Part shown: in pieces, positions 1 through 9,529 of the stretch | Layout: each line of letters opens with the position of its first letter | Numbering within the stretch: position 1 is the stretch's first letter | NCBI GenBank assembly: GCA_021014945.1 | Contig: MU266333.1 | Location: forward strand, 186,001-250,000 | DNA length: 64,000 bases | Direction: 5' to 3' | Source: Leucogyrophana mollusca | Taxonomy: Eukaryota > Basidiomycota > Agaricomycetes > Boletales | The notes under the pieces: model-generated | Told to the model about the DNA's origin: nothing | What the model saw: the letters and a program-made list of their open reading frames with translations, nothing else | Database searches by the model: none | Program-made: the position numbers and the translations under genes

Positions 1-658
1 CGCGACTGCAGTCCACTGCTACCGATCTCGAACCGAACTATGTATGGAAGCAATTGCAACCGAGAACTGAAAATCTGCACCGTTGGGTTCAAGGCTGTTG
101 CGATCAATGATGGCCCCTCCCTTTACTTACGTTGGAGACGAACAGCCTTCGGCATCCACGTTTATATGGCGAAGTAACGGGAGCTGTTGCTCACTTTTCT
201 CGCGTTAACCTGCAGCTGGAAGCAATTTAGTCAGGTCTTGACGTGCTCGCAGCTCGACCGTAAACCATGATATGCCCGTGGTTGACGCAAGCTCTCGGCG
301 CATGCACGGAACCTAGTCGAGACGAACGTGTATCGCGACGGACCGCCGTAGTCTGTTCGCGACTGTGGATCTTGGAGAGAAGGCGAGGGCAATATACTGC
401 ACGCGTACGTCTCCCCCGAATGTCTGCACAATAAGTGCCATCGGCAGAGCATATCCGACCGTATTGGCCAGCAATTCGACATGACCTCGATATATCGATC
501 AGGACTAATACTTGCAAGAGCGTGTGCCGCCAGTCCTCGTTATAATGGTCAGCCTCCAGTGTCATAGAGTAAGCAGTCACCCTCTGTGCAGTCTCCCCGA
601 TACAGCAACCAGCCATCTATCAAGAACTCGTCACGAGAAGCAAGAAGCAACCTTCGAG
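1..658. other. 5' flank without a recognised gene
   Basis: No open frame here resembles a protein. The minus-strand frames at 227-616 have the composition of chance translation. The last part is presumably the promoter and leader of the plus-strand gene starting at 659. Confidence 0.4.
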
Positions 659-1419
659 ATGGCGGCGCAAGGCTCGACCCCCGCACACCCGGAGTCCACT
701 ATCCTACCTGACACCATCCCGGGGAGCTCTCCCTTGATCAACAGCCCCAAGCAGATTGCTCCCATCGTTCTGTTGGTGATTTTTTGTCTCGCTATTGCAT
801 ATATGGTTGGCTATGTCCTCTATCGCCACCTCATGGTCCGCTACAGGAACAAGGTTGAGGCCCGTCTTTTAGAGGAGTTAAATGATGCTCCAGGTTTGCT
901 CCCGTACTAATTCCGAAGCTCAGCAACAGCTGACGTTGATTTTTGTGCGCAGAGTCTCCGCACTGGAGGTGGAGTTATAGCTACAGCAGGATAACAGACG
1001 TAGACGCGCAGGTATGGCATGGATCCCTATTAAATATCGTAGTGCATTAACTTTCGCATTCTCAGACTCCAGCCTCCGAAAAGACTGTATTCCCTGATAC
1101 GCCCCCACTCCAGAAACTCCAGCGCGTTGGATCAAAAGTGCGCAACGTACCTCTCCTCGACTTCACGGAACCTGTAAGCCCTGTGGAACCCACATACAGA
1201 TCCGCCCCACCCCTTCCCAAGCGGTTCGGGAAGCTTCCGTCGTCCAAATCCATTCCAGGTTTCACGTGGCGTTTTGCAAGGATGGTGGCCGACCCAAAGC
1301 TCGCACCTGTGCGCGGTCCTCTTCGTCCCCTCCGTGTCCATATTCGTCCGCGGCACGTTGCATCGAACTGGTTGCTGGATACAGAGAAGGAGAACATTCC
1401 GGTCTCCAACGCAGTTTAG
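659..1419 (+). CDS. single-pass membrane protein, unknown function
   Basis: I do not recognise this family. Three exons (659-893, 953-1011, 1066-1419) joined by canonical GT-AG introns of 59 and 54 nt give an unbroken frame of 215 residues. The start MAAQGSTP is chosen because it gives a compact protein; the frame is open further upstream. Residues about 38-58 form one strongly hydrophobic segment (IVLLVIFCLAIAYMVGYVLY) followed by basic residues, so a single membrane anchor with a cytosolic C-terminal tail is likely. The tail is rich in proline and arginine and ends in a KEN-like stretch (EKENIPVSNAV). A KEN box could mean cell-cycle-regulated turnover, but that is only inference from three residues. 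Confidence 0.7.
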
Positions 1420-2083
1420 GCCGAAACCACGGAATCGCACGGTCTTCTTGGGTTGCTATATTTTTCGGTCAGCGTTCTTAGGACGTCTCTTGTAGTTTTC
1501 GTTCTTTTTTCCCGGCCGTGTGCTGTTTTCTTTTGGGTGGTAACTCCTTCTGGTCATCAGGATTGGGTTCGTATGTCCCTGGGTTTAGTTTGTGCTGTCA
1601 CCTTAAGATATGGCCATTGGCGCTTGTAAACACCTTTTCGGGCTGCTCGCTATCTTCCTTCCGCCCTTTGACCGTGAACAACTCGGGCATCTTCACCGTC
1701 TTGTGAAATAGCAGTGCTCAGGTAGTCCTATTGTACTTCGTGTTCACAGGAGCTATGCAATGTTATGACCATCATCCCAACGCCACCCGCGAATTAGCCG
1801 CCGAAGAAAATGTAGCACGGACCGGATATCTACTAGTCTCCAGTAGCTGACCTTATAGAATATATGACAGTCGATATATTTAGATATCTACAAGGCCTGC
1901 ACATGGCGGCGTAAGTCAGTTAGCACGAGGGTGAGGGAGACGAATAGATAGACACTCTACATCTTCATACCACAGAAATCTGACTGTACAACTAGACAAA
2001 AACAGGGGAGAGCATGGCTACTTAAAACCCGAGTCAATCTGATCCGATCTAACGAATAAATATAGCATTACATCCTGTTACTC
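1420..2083. other. intergenic region with a dispersed repeat copy
   Basis: The region lies between two genes that converge on it, so it holds both 3' ends. It is AT-rich at 1830-2070. It carries one copy of a 47-bp sequence found again at 8062-8108 (listed separately). No gene is seen. Confidence 0.4.
1834..1880 (+). repeat. 47-bp dispersed direct repeat, copy 1
   Basis: These 47 bases are identical to 8062-8108, same orientation, and the match stops abruptly at both ends. The core includes CCAGTAGCTGACCTTATAG. It is noncoding in both places. It may be the end or a relic of a mobile element; the family is unknown. Confidence 0.75.
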
Positions 2084-2834
2084 TCAATAAGCCGCTCTGG
2101 CAACCGCAACACCGTCAAACGTTGAATACGATGGGGGACGGAGTTCTGACATGGACCGGCTGTGCCCCATATCAGAGTTTTCGCCATCATCGGCCTGCGA
2201 GTTGCTGTCATCGTTACCCAGTAAGTGCCGCCTCTCCGACAGCCTGGAACCATGCCTCCGTAAGGACGTCCTCGAGCGTCTCAAGACATCTCCCACAACA
2301 CCCTGCATCTTTGGCAGGGCAGACTCGCGGACAACTCTAACGAATCTGTCCGTGGACGACTCGGCGTTACCGTCCTGGTCTAAGTTAAACGGCGTGGGCT
2401 GCGCGGAGGGGAGTCCTGAGTCTGCAGAGGTGATGTAATCTGACGGGAGGAAGTCATCGAAAGTTTTCGCTGGCATATTCGAATTCTGGCGCAAGCGAGG
2501 GCTTCGGTGCTCTGAAGGACTGTTAGAATACAATGGTTCTGGTGCTTGGAGACGAGGAAGCTACTCACCCTTAACTGTCACACGACGCTGCCGAGGCAGG
2601 GGAGAAGTGATGGGAATGAGTGTGCCGTAGTGCTCTCCGGGTGCATTCTGATAAAGTTGTCCAGAACGATCACGGAATGTGTACCGCTGGGTGTCAGCGT
2701 CATATGCGATACGCTTGACGCCCTCAGGGAGGCGATAAGAGTCCTGAACGCATATTGTCAATGATTGAATACCATTCAACAGCCCCAACCAATGGACTCG
2801 CACTGACCTCGTCAAATTGCGTGAAACAAGTCAT
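2084..2834 (-). CDS. basidiomycete 'CBM50-annotated' type protein
   Basis: Three exons (2834-2808, 2743-2569, 2511-2084) with introns of 64 and 57 nt give 209 residues. Residues about 10-45 carry YRLPEGVKRIAYDADTQRYT followed by FRDRSGQLY and an APGEHYG turn. This block is familiar from basidiomycete proteins often labelled carbohydrate-binding module family 50, although no classical LysM repeat is obvious here. There is no signal peptide, so a cytosolic or nuclear location fits better than the cell wall. The C-terminal two thirds is Ser/Arg/Asp-rich and probably disordered, with basic RRSRTSLRRHGSR and SMSELRPPSYSTF near the end. The short first exon (MTCFTQFDE) was chosen because its donor joins in frame to the conserved block. 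The function is unknown. Confidence 0.72.
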
Positions 2835-3432
2835 AGTGGTGGTTCAGAATCAAGAGGTAGAGCAGTGCCCAGCTGGTGGTAAACAGCCTTAATAGTTGGG
2901 GTTGTACTGTTTGGAGCTCCAGTGCACGTGAACGTGACATGAGAAGCGCAGCCAGTTCATATGAGCATTTCCCGTACAACGATCAGAGATGAACAACAAA
3001 GCAATGGCCAAAGATATAGAGTCACCGCTTCAAGGTTCCCCGAGACAAATATAAGACATCGGGTGTTGTCATGGTCGAATGGACTTGCCAGGCGATGGAC
3101 AGAGAAAGGTTGCCATCTGTGGTTGAGATGCCTGGACTTTGACCGGCACGATTCAGACGACAGGCAGACGAGTAAGCAAAGTTATGCACATGCGAGCCAT
3201 CCTGTCACAGTGAAGAGCAGACGACAACCCTCAGCCGAGCAAACTTGAAGCGTACGGATGAAATCAAGGATCCGAACAAAGCGACAAGCTTACATGTCGC
3301 TAAGGTTAGGGTTCCACCTTAGAGCCACCGTGACCTGCTCAGACGCGTCACCTTGGCCAATTCTCTACCGGACTTCATTGCGACCCCAAAGCTTTCACTT
3401 ATTCTCTTTGGCGGCTGCGCCCATTGCCCAAG
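2835..3432. other. divergent promoter region
   Basis: This is the space between the minus-strand gene ending its 5' side at 2834 and RPN10 starting at 3433. Short frames at 2961-3248 look like chance. No motif was recognised. Confidence 0.35.
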
Positions 3433-4614
3433 ATGCCTTTGGAAGCCACAATGATGATCATTGATAACTCAGAGTTCATGCGGAACGGCGACTACCAGCC
3501 TTCGCGGTTCGATGCACAGTCCGACGCCGTCAATACTATCTTTCAGACAAAGATTGATTCTAATCCCGAAAACACGGTCGGAGTCATGACCATGGCGAAC
3601 AAAGGGTGCGTCCAGTATGTTTGATGCCGCTGACCTACGATGATGATCATGCATCTGTTGGTTCAGTCCAGAAGTACTTGTGACGCATTCGAAAGATCTC
3701 GGTCAGATCCTTAAAGCCACGCATGCGACGTCATCCAAGCTCGGTGGCACGATAGACATCCCCACGGCCATCAACATCGCACAACTCGCGCTGAAGCACA
3801 GAGAAAACAAGAATCTTCGCCAGCGTATAATAGTATTCGTGGGATCACCACTAGATGGTCCGGGTGCGGACGAGAGGGAGATGATCAAACTTGCGAAGAA
3901 ACTAAAGAAGAACAACGTTGCAGTTGACTTTATCTCGTTCGGGGATGGTATTGAGGAGGGTGAGAATAGCGTGCTCAAGGTCTTCGTGGAAAATGCGTCC
4001 AGTGGTGATAACTCGTGGGTCTCATGTCAACTTATTCATATGCCACCAACTTATGCGTTGTCGACTTCGCCAGACATTATGTATCGGTGCCACCCGGCCC
4101 CCACCTCCTCTCGGACATGATAATATCGTCGCCAATCCTCTCCGAGGATCGCGGTATACCACCCGAAGCTATGGGTGATGCGGGTGCTGGTGCATCCGGT
4201 TCAGGCGGTGGTAATAACTTCGAGTTTGGTGTCGACCCAACTTTGGATCCTGAGCTTGCAATGGTACGTGTCACTCTCATTATGAAGTATATATTCTTCA
4301 GCAATGACCGTGGATCCCCACAGGCCCTACGTATGTCCATGGAAGAGGAACAAGCACGCCAAGCAGCCGAAGAGCAGGCACGCCAAGGATCGAGTGCTGC
4401 TCCAGCAGCAGCACCCGCTGATGATGCCGATGACGAGGACGGCGACGAGGAGGCGATGCTTCAGCAGGCTCTTGCATTGTCAGAAGGACGGGACGTGGAT
4501 ATGGGTGACGAGGACGATGGCGAGGACGAGGATATGGATGAGGAGGAGGCTATCACGAGGGCCATTGAGATGAGTATGAAGCAGAATCAGCCAGAGCCAG
4601 AGCAGAAGAAATAG
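3433..4614 (+). CDS. RPN10: 26S proteasome ubiquitin receptor Rpn10 (S5a)
   Basis: Rpn10 sits in the 19S regulatory particle, holds lid and base together and binds ubiquitin chains. Four exons (3433-3605, 3667-4014, 4074-4263, 4324-4614) with introns of 61, 59 and 60 nt give 333 residues. The N-terminal VWA domain begins [20 protein letters not shown] and includes the family signatures [11 protein letters not shown] and [18 protein letters not shown], then [19 protein letters not shown] at its end. The C-terminal half has ubiquitin-interacting motifs: [16 protein letters not shown] (about 235-250), [13 protein letters not shown] and [14 protein letters not shown], the last two in a very acidic stretch. 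The joins were placed where the frame and homology agree. The following gene on the same strand starts 273 bp downstream. Confidence 0.97.
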
Positions 4615-4887
4615 GGCTGCTTTTCGCTTTTGCGTACTTGTTTCCCTGTGCATAATTTACGCCCCTCTTGACGTCAAGGATATGGCCTCGAGACATGTCA
4701 AGGTGAACATCGACCTTGCCGCTTAATTTTGCTGGATGACCTATCTTCGTGGTAACCCTTGAGATCCTGTGGCTGACAAGGCTCTAAGTCCTTAGTCCAA
4801 CCTAGTCCAACTACTCGATCCATAGCACAGCCACAGCCACCGTTCTCCCAATCCAACCCACCTGTTCTGGCTTATACCAAAAGCCTC

Positions 4888-5328
4888 ATGCCTTCGTCAC
4901 AAACTGCATCCCAGGAGGAACTCAAGGCCGCCAAAGTGCCAGTTGCATGGCGAGATCAATGCTCTGCGTACGTATCATTTTCGTAGATAATCCCAGCAGC
5001 CGCAAAGTGCTGACCGAGTTCTACCGACACCATGGAATTTATCACTGAAGACTGCTCATTCCTCTTAATACCTGCCGGAGACAGACATATTACATGCCAT
5101 GGGAATGCAACGACGAGCGGCACACGTATGAGAAGTGAGTTCGCCAAGACCTCTGTTGTCAACCGTTCGCTGAACACAGGCTATTCTGCTAGGTGTCAGT
5201 ACGACGAGTGAGTAGGCTGCATAGTGCTTATTCAAACTGGCTAACAACTCTACCTTAGTCTGATGCGGAGGATGAAGAAGATGTCGAAACTGAAGCTGCA
5301 GCAGGCTGAGGAAGCAGAGGACGCATAG
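4888..5328 (+). CDS. mitochondrial complex I subunit NDUFB7/B18
   Basis: This is an accessory subunit of NADH:ubiquinone oxidoreductase of the double CX9C type on the intermembrane-space side of the membrane arm. Four exons (4888-4967, 5051-5134, 5193-5207, 5259-5328) give 82 residues. The chain reads IPVAWRDQC-like at the start (here VPVAWRDQC), then LIPLNTC, YYMPWECNDERHTYEKCQYD and a basic, Lys-rich tail. Four cysteines match the twin CX9C pattern expected for Mia40 import. The third exon is only 15 nt (CQYDD region), flanked by clean GT and AG sites. The length agrees with short fungal B18 proteins. It is tail-to-tail with SCO1. Confidence 0.9.
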
Positions 5329-5480
5329 AAATCCCTATTCTCGCCATTGTAGAGTGTGCGCTCGCAGATCGTGCACAACTGTCATGCAGACAGCAAACAT
5401 GATGAATGAGTGGGGTGAAATGAGTGAATACAATTGGATACTAAGATAAGAAGCGTAGACTTGAAAATGGCCCCTCCGCG

Positions 5481-6558
5481 CTATACTTTTGTTCCCGTCT
5501 CCTGCTCATACGCAGCTACCTCCTTCCGCACCCTCTCGACAACCTCCTCAGGAGTACTACTCTGTCCAAAAGCCTCCACAAATTCTCCCCGAGGGTCCAT
5601 AAGGTACACGTATATCGAGTGGTCCACGAGGTAATCTCCAGCAGGGTCCGCATCGGGCGGTGTCGAGAAATACACGCGGTACGCTTTGCACGTTGACTTG
5701 ACCGTAGCGTAGTCACCCGTGAGCCCTATTATGCGCGGGTGGAAATCCGAGAGGTAGCGCTTCATTTGGGGAATACTATCCCGTGCCGGATCGACGGAGA
5801 TGAAGACAGGCCGAAAGATAGTACCGTAGTCCTTTTCTGCACCAAGATGTGGCATGAGATCAGCTTGGAGTGAATAACCTCGCTTGCATACCTAGCGAGG
5901 TCAAGACCGCGCCGATTTTGTCGAGCTCAGCAGGGCATATGTCCGGGCAGTTGGTGAATCCAAAGTATACCAGGCTCCATTTGCCTAGGAGATCCTTTTC
6001 CGTGAACGGGGTGTTGTCATGAGTTGTGAGCGAGAAGGGTCCGCCGACGTGTGCGCGCCCGACGCTCCGGGACTCTAGCTCTTTTTCTATGGATAATGTA
6101 GGGTCAGGCTAGCCCTACGACATGCCACAAGTAAACAGGAAACCCACGGCGCTGCTCGAGGAGCTTTTGCTTCTCGTGCTGGAAGTAGTAGAACAGGCCA
6201 ATACCTGTAACTACAAACAGTGCAGCTGCTCTCGGTGTGAACACCTGCCCCGGGAAGAAGAAAAGACACCTTGATGAAAAGTATTCATAGGAGAGAAGAT
6301 ACGCCTCACCCCAACGGCGGCTCTATCCCGAGCTCCTGTGCTGGATGTTTGACAAGTTTCGGAGTAACAACGGCTAGGGTGTGCTCTTGGGTGGTGAAGA
6401 CGCAGGGCTTGTGGTTGGCGGACGTTGCATGAAGGGGACCATGATCGCAGGGACTTTGGGTGAAACGAGGAGATGAGTTTGGACATTTGTGCCACTTTCA
6501 AGGCGCGTCGGGGTGGCTGTGTACGCGCGAGTGAGAAGGACTTCGGGATGCGAGGCAC
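5481..6558 (-). CDS. SCO1: cytochrome c oxidase copper chaperone Sco1
   Basis: Sco1 delivers copper to the CuA site of Cox2 in the mitochondrial inner membrane. Four exons (6558-6310, 6244-6148, 6086-5892, 5836-5481) with introns of 65, 61 and 55 nt give 298 residues. The N-terminus is Arg/Ser-rich and fits a mitochondrial presequence. A membrane anchor follows (AAALFVVTGIGLFYYF, about 88-103), then the thioredoxin-like domain. The copper ligands are visible: the CPDICP motif and the later histidine in DYLVDHSIYVYLMDP. FISVDPARD is another Sco signature. The start at 6558 is preferred over an overlapping frame at about 6617 because only this frame joins the anchor exon. Confidence 0.95.
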
Positions 6559-6687
6559 GAGTTCGCCGAGGCCTGAATGATATTTTGGAAAACACCCCCT
6601 TCGCTCGAACTCTCATTGATCTATGATACATAGTGCATGATGTTCTACTTGTACATATAACCGTATCAAATAACAGCCCAACTTGGC

Positions 6688-7404
6688 TCAGTCCTCCTGA
6701 GCCGGTTTGTCGATCGTGTTCTTCACAATGACAGAACCGCCTGTGATGGCAGCCGCGCCAGCAATGATAACGGGCGCTGAGGCAGCAGTGGCCGTCATCG
6801 CGAATGACTGCACAGCAGAGAAGACCCCGCAAGTGTACGCGCCATAGACTGTGGACTGTATGGCCGTGGCAAGGGTGCCTAGATAGCTTTCACGTCAGTT
6901 ATGGACAGGTGATAGCTTGCAGTGCAGAAATATTACCCGCAACTGGGCCGGCCGCACTGAAGCCAGCGGCGCCGGCTAAGGCAAGACCAGCGGTTGGCAA
7001 GACCATCGCACCTCCCGCGACCACGAGCCCTGCGCCCGCTGTACCCGCGAGGGCTGGATGCTTGTTGCAGAAACGACGGAGTTCCTCTGTGTCTACTGGG
7101 CGGGTTTGGCGATAACAGGTCAGCACATAAGCATAGAAACAAAGTCGACATGCAAAGTTACCTCGGGCAGCTTCATCTGTAAAGAAGGGATCGCTAAGAT
7201 AAATAAGCTCGCGCATGAAGAATGATCGTGGTCACTCACCTTTAAAGCGTGTCTGACATGATTGCCAGACCTCACTGGCTCCCTCTATGGTGGTGCTCGT
7301 CGCCTGCTGTACGGCGGATGCCAGAGGCGGCCGTGAGCGTTGTATGTTGCCAAAACCTTGCGACAAGGAGCCGCATCTTGTAAGCGTTTGAGCATATTGA
7401 GGAC
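6688..7404 (-). CDS. IFI6/ISG12-like small hydrophobic protein, copy A
   Basis: Basidiomycete genomes carry families of Gly/Ala-rich proteins resembling the animal interferon-induced 6-16/ISG12 domain; their role in fungi is unknown. The secure exons are 7240 and upstream, 7176-7162 (15 nt), 7095-6937 and 6878-6688. The hydrophobic core is GAGLVVAGGAMVLPTAGLAL and, after the last intron, AIQSTVYGAYTCGVFSAVQS, ending KNTIDKPAQED. The frame before the 15-nt exon is open back to about 7404 (ending EVWQSCQTRFK), but no convincing start codon is in it, so the 5' end is approximate and an upstream exon is likely. The last exon has the same length (191 nt) as in the neighbouring copy at 8199-9021, and intron ends are similar, so the two arose by tandem duplication. 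Confidence 0.7.
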
Positions 7405-7758
7405 TATTAGACTAGAGTTCAAGACTGGTTTCTGTACGCTTGGAGGGGCTTGGGCCGTGGTGGTCAAGAAAGATGCTGTGCCATGCTGTATGCCATGTGG
7501 TAACTGGGAGGAGAAGGCTTGCTTGCGGCCGTGCACCGGACCTTCATGTATCCACATGCCCACTTTCTGCGCAAACAACTCACCGAAGACGTCGGACGGT
7601 AGATCGTACAGGCATGCGTGCAGACTGACTGCAGGCTATTGTACCTTGTGTAACAAACTTTTCGCAAAGGTAGGAATAAATAAGAAGGGTGTCATTAAAT
7701 GGGGCTGTCGTGAGATCTCCCTCCGGTAATCCTGCTGAAATAAGTGGCTGAAATGTGA

Positions 7759-8010
7759 TCATAGCTGCGGCTGCCGTCTCCTGAACATAACTTCTGCAGT
7801 CCGATTAGGCGAGTAGTTCATTTGAAACCACTGGTCTGAGGGCCGAACACCCTCCTGCTTCAGCTTGATGTCGAAGTTGATGACGAGGTGGGCCATCATG
7901 GCTTTCATGACATTCGACGCAAAGAAGCGGCCCGGGCTGGAAGTGCCAAAGAATACGAGACTTGAGTAGCGTTCTAATACGAAGTGTAAACCGACAGTAG
8001 TACTGGCCAC
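7759..8010 (-). pseudogene. cytochrome P450 C-terminal remnant
   Basis: An open stretch encodes the last ~75 residues of a fungal P450: PGRFFASNVMKAMMAHLVIN, a DIKLKQEGVRP stretch and a terminal NRTAEVMFRRR. This matches the heme-binding-loop-to-C-terminus region of agaricomycete P450s, where the loop normally ends in a Cys-Pro-Gly-Arg-Phe-Phe-Ala. Here the loop reads FGTSSPGRFFA, with serine at the place of the heme-ligating cysteine. Nothing of the preceding ~400 residues is present: the 5' side runs within 190 bp into the neighbouring IFI6-like gene. It is therefore a truncated, inactive fragment. It lies between two IFI6-like copies and close to a 47-bp repeat. Confidence 0.8.
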
Positions 8011-8061
8011 TGTTCGGCGTTTGCCGTGCGATGGAAGAGAGCTGTCGCTGATCTATTTTAT

Positions 8062-8108
8062 TAGTCTCCAGTAGCTGACCTTATAGAATATATGACAGTC
8101 GATATATT
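8062..8108 (+). repeat. 47-bp dispersed direct repeat, copy 2
   Basis: Identical to 1834-1880 over 47 bases. It lies between the P450 remnant and the 3' end of the second IFI6-like gene, in AT-rich DNA. Confidence 0.75.
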
Positions 8109-8198
8109 CGTTTATAAGCTATTTTATAAATATACATACATGCAACTCTCCTCATACATACAACCATTTTGGTAGCGTAAACAACAGCCCAACTCGTC

Positions 8199-9021
8199 TC
8201 AATCCTTTTCTTCCAATCTGTCGATCGTGTTCTTCACAATAACAGAGCCGCCCGTGATCGCAGCTGCGCCAGCGATCACACTGGGTGCCGAGGCAGCGGT
8301 GGCCGTCATCGCGAACGACTGCACGACAGAGAAGATTCCGCACGTGTACGCGCCATAGACTGCAGACTGTATCGTCGTAGCAAGGGTGCCTAGACGGCTT
8401 TCACGTCAGTAATCGCCACGCGATGGCTTGCAGGAGCCTTACCTGCAACTGGGCCAGACGCGCCGAAGCCAGCGGCGCCAGCTAATGCAAGACCAGCCGT
8501 TGGCAAAACCATCGCACTCCCCGCAGCCACGAGACCCGCGCCAGCCGTAACCGCAAGGACAGGGTGGTTTTCGCAGAAACGGCTCAACCCTGTCGCGCCT
8601 ACTCGGGGGACTGTCACATGGAACCTTAGTGAGTCTTGGTGGCGAACGTGTACAGTACACTGAGAGGCTCACGATGAGCAGCTTCGTCTGCCCAGGTTAC
8701 CAGTCAGGACATTTGGAGATTCAGCTATCGTGGAGACTTACGTCTGAGACGCTCCAGAAACGCCGTCCAACTCAAACCCGGTTTCTCCGATGAACCTGAA
8801 GTAGTTACCGCCTCTTGCATCGCGGTTCGAAGTCTGCCATCTAGCGGGAGTATTCTCAATCCCCCAAGAGCCCAGTCCGCTGGATTTATATCCAAGTCTC
8901 GCAGTTTTGTTTCAACGACATCGGCCCATTGTTGGATGTCATAGTCACTGGGGGTGTCAGGGAGAAACGGTCGATCAGCCCACAAGTCAAGTTCTGCGGC
9001 ATCAGATGCAGAGAGAGCCAT
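8199..9021 (-). CDS. IFI6/ISG12-like small hydrophobic protein, copy B
   Basis: Four exons (9021-8742, 8687-8673, 8610-8443, 8389-8199) give 217 residues in frame. The first exon encodes a soluble, acidic, Trp-containing region starting MALSASDAAELDLWADRPF, not seen in copy A. The second exon is only 15 nt. The hydrophobic part resembles the 6-16/ISG12 fold: GAGLVAAGSAMVLPTAGLAL, then TIQSAVYGAYTCGIFSVVQS and AITGGSVIVKNTIDRLEEKD. Several membrane-spanning or membrane-associated helices are expected. The family role in fungi is not established. Exon 2 and the last exon are equal in size to copy A, and the last introns share the run CTGACGTGAAAGC, so this is a tandem duplicate whose 5' part differs. 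Confidence 0.8.
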
Positions 9022-9529
9022 AATTACAATTGAGGTGTGCCTTTGGCAACACGGCCCTATATAGCTGACATGGTCGAGAGCCACGATTCGTCCTCGAGTA
9101 ATAGAAGCGCCTGAGCAGCAGAAAGGCGTGGACAGCACAATTCAGCGGTGTACCGTTACAGTAACCAACGTGTGTGCGAAGCCTTGTGAAATCATTTTCC
9201 TGGCATCGATGACGCTCAAGCTGGCGCTTGTAATGCGCGGAATCAGTAGTACGAAGATAAGAGTCCCAAGGGAGCAATCAGATGGATAGGATTGGGCGTC
9301 ATGTGTATTTCGCTCACAATAACAGGTCGACTGTCATCTTTCAATAGAGTCTGCGAAGGGGACTACGTATCTGGTACGTGGAGTGTTGACAACGTTGAGT
9401 CATTGCGGCACAGATGATAGGCATGCATGGGAAGCCCCACACAATCGACTTTAATTAGTTTGTGAGTTAGATCTAGCTTTTGAACAAGATACGAGAGCAT
9501 CCGGTACATAGTTATAAAGATACATCACT
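9022..9529. other. intergenic, no gene seen
   Basis: Between the start of the second IFI6-like gene and the 3' end of the P450. No open frame looks protein-like. Confidence 0.35.

Noticed and set aside
227..616. Minus-strand 129-codon frame near the left edge
   Set aside because: Cys/Arg/Ser-rich chance composition, overlapped by another frame, no family or splice context.
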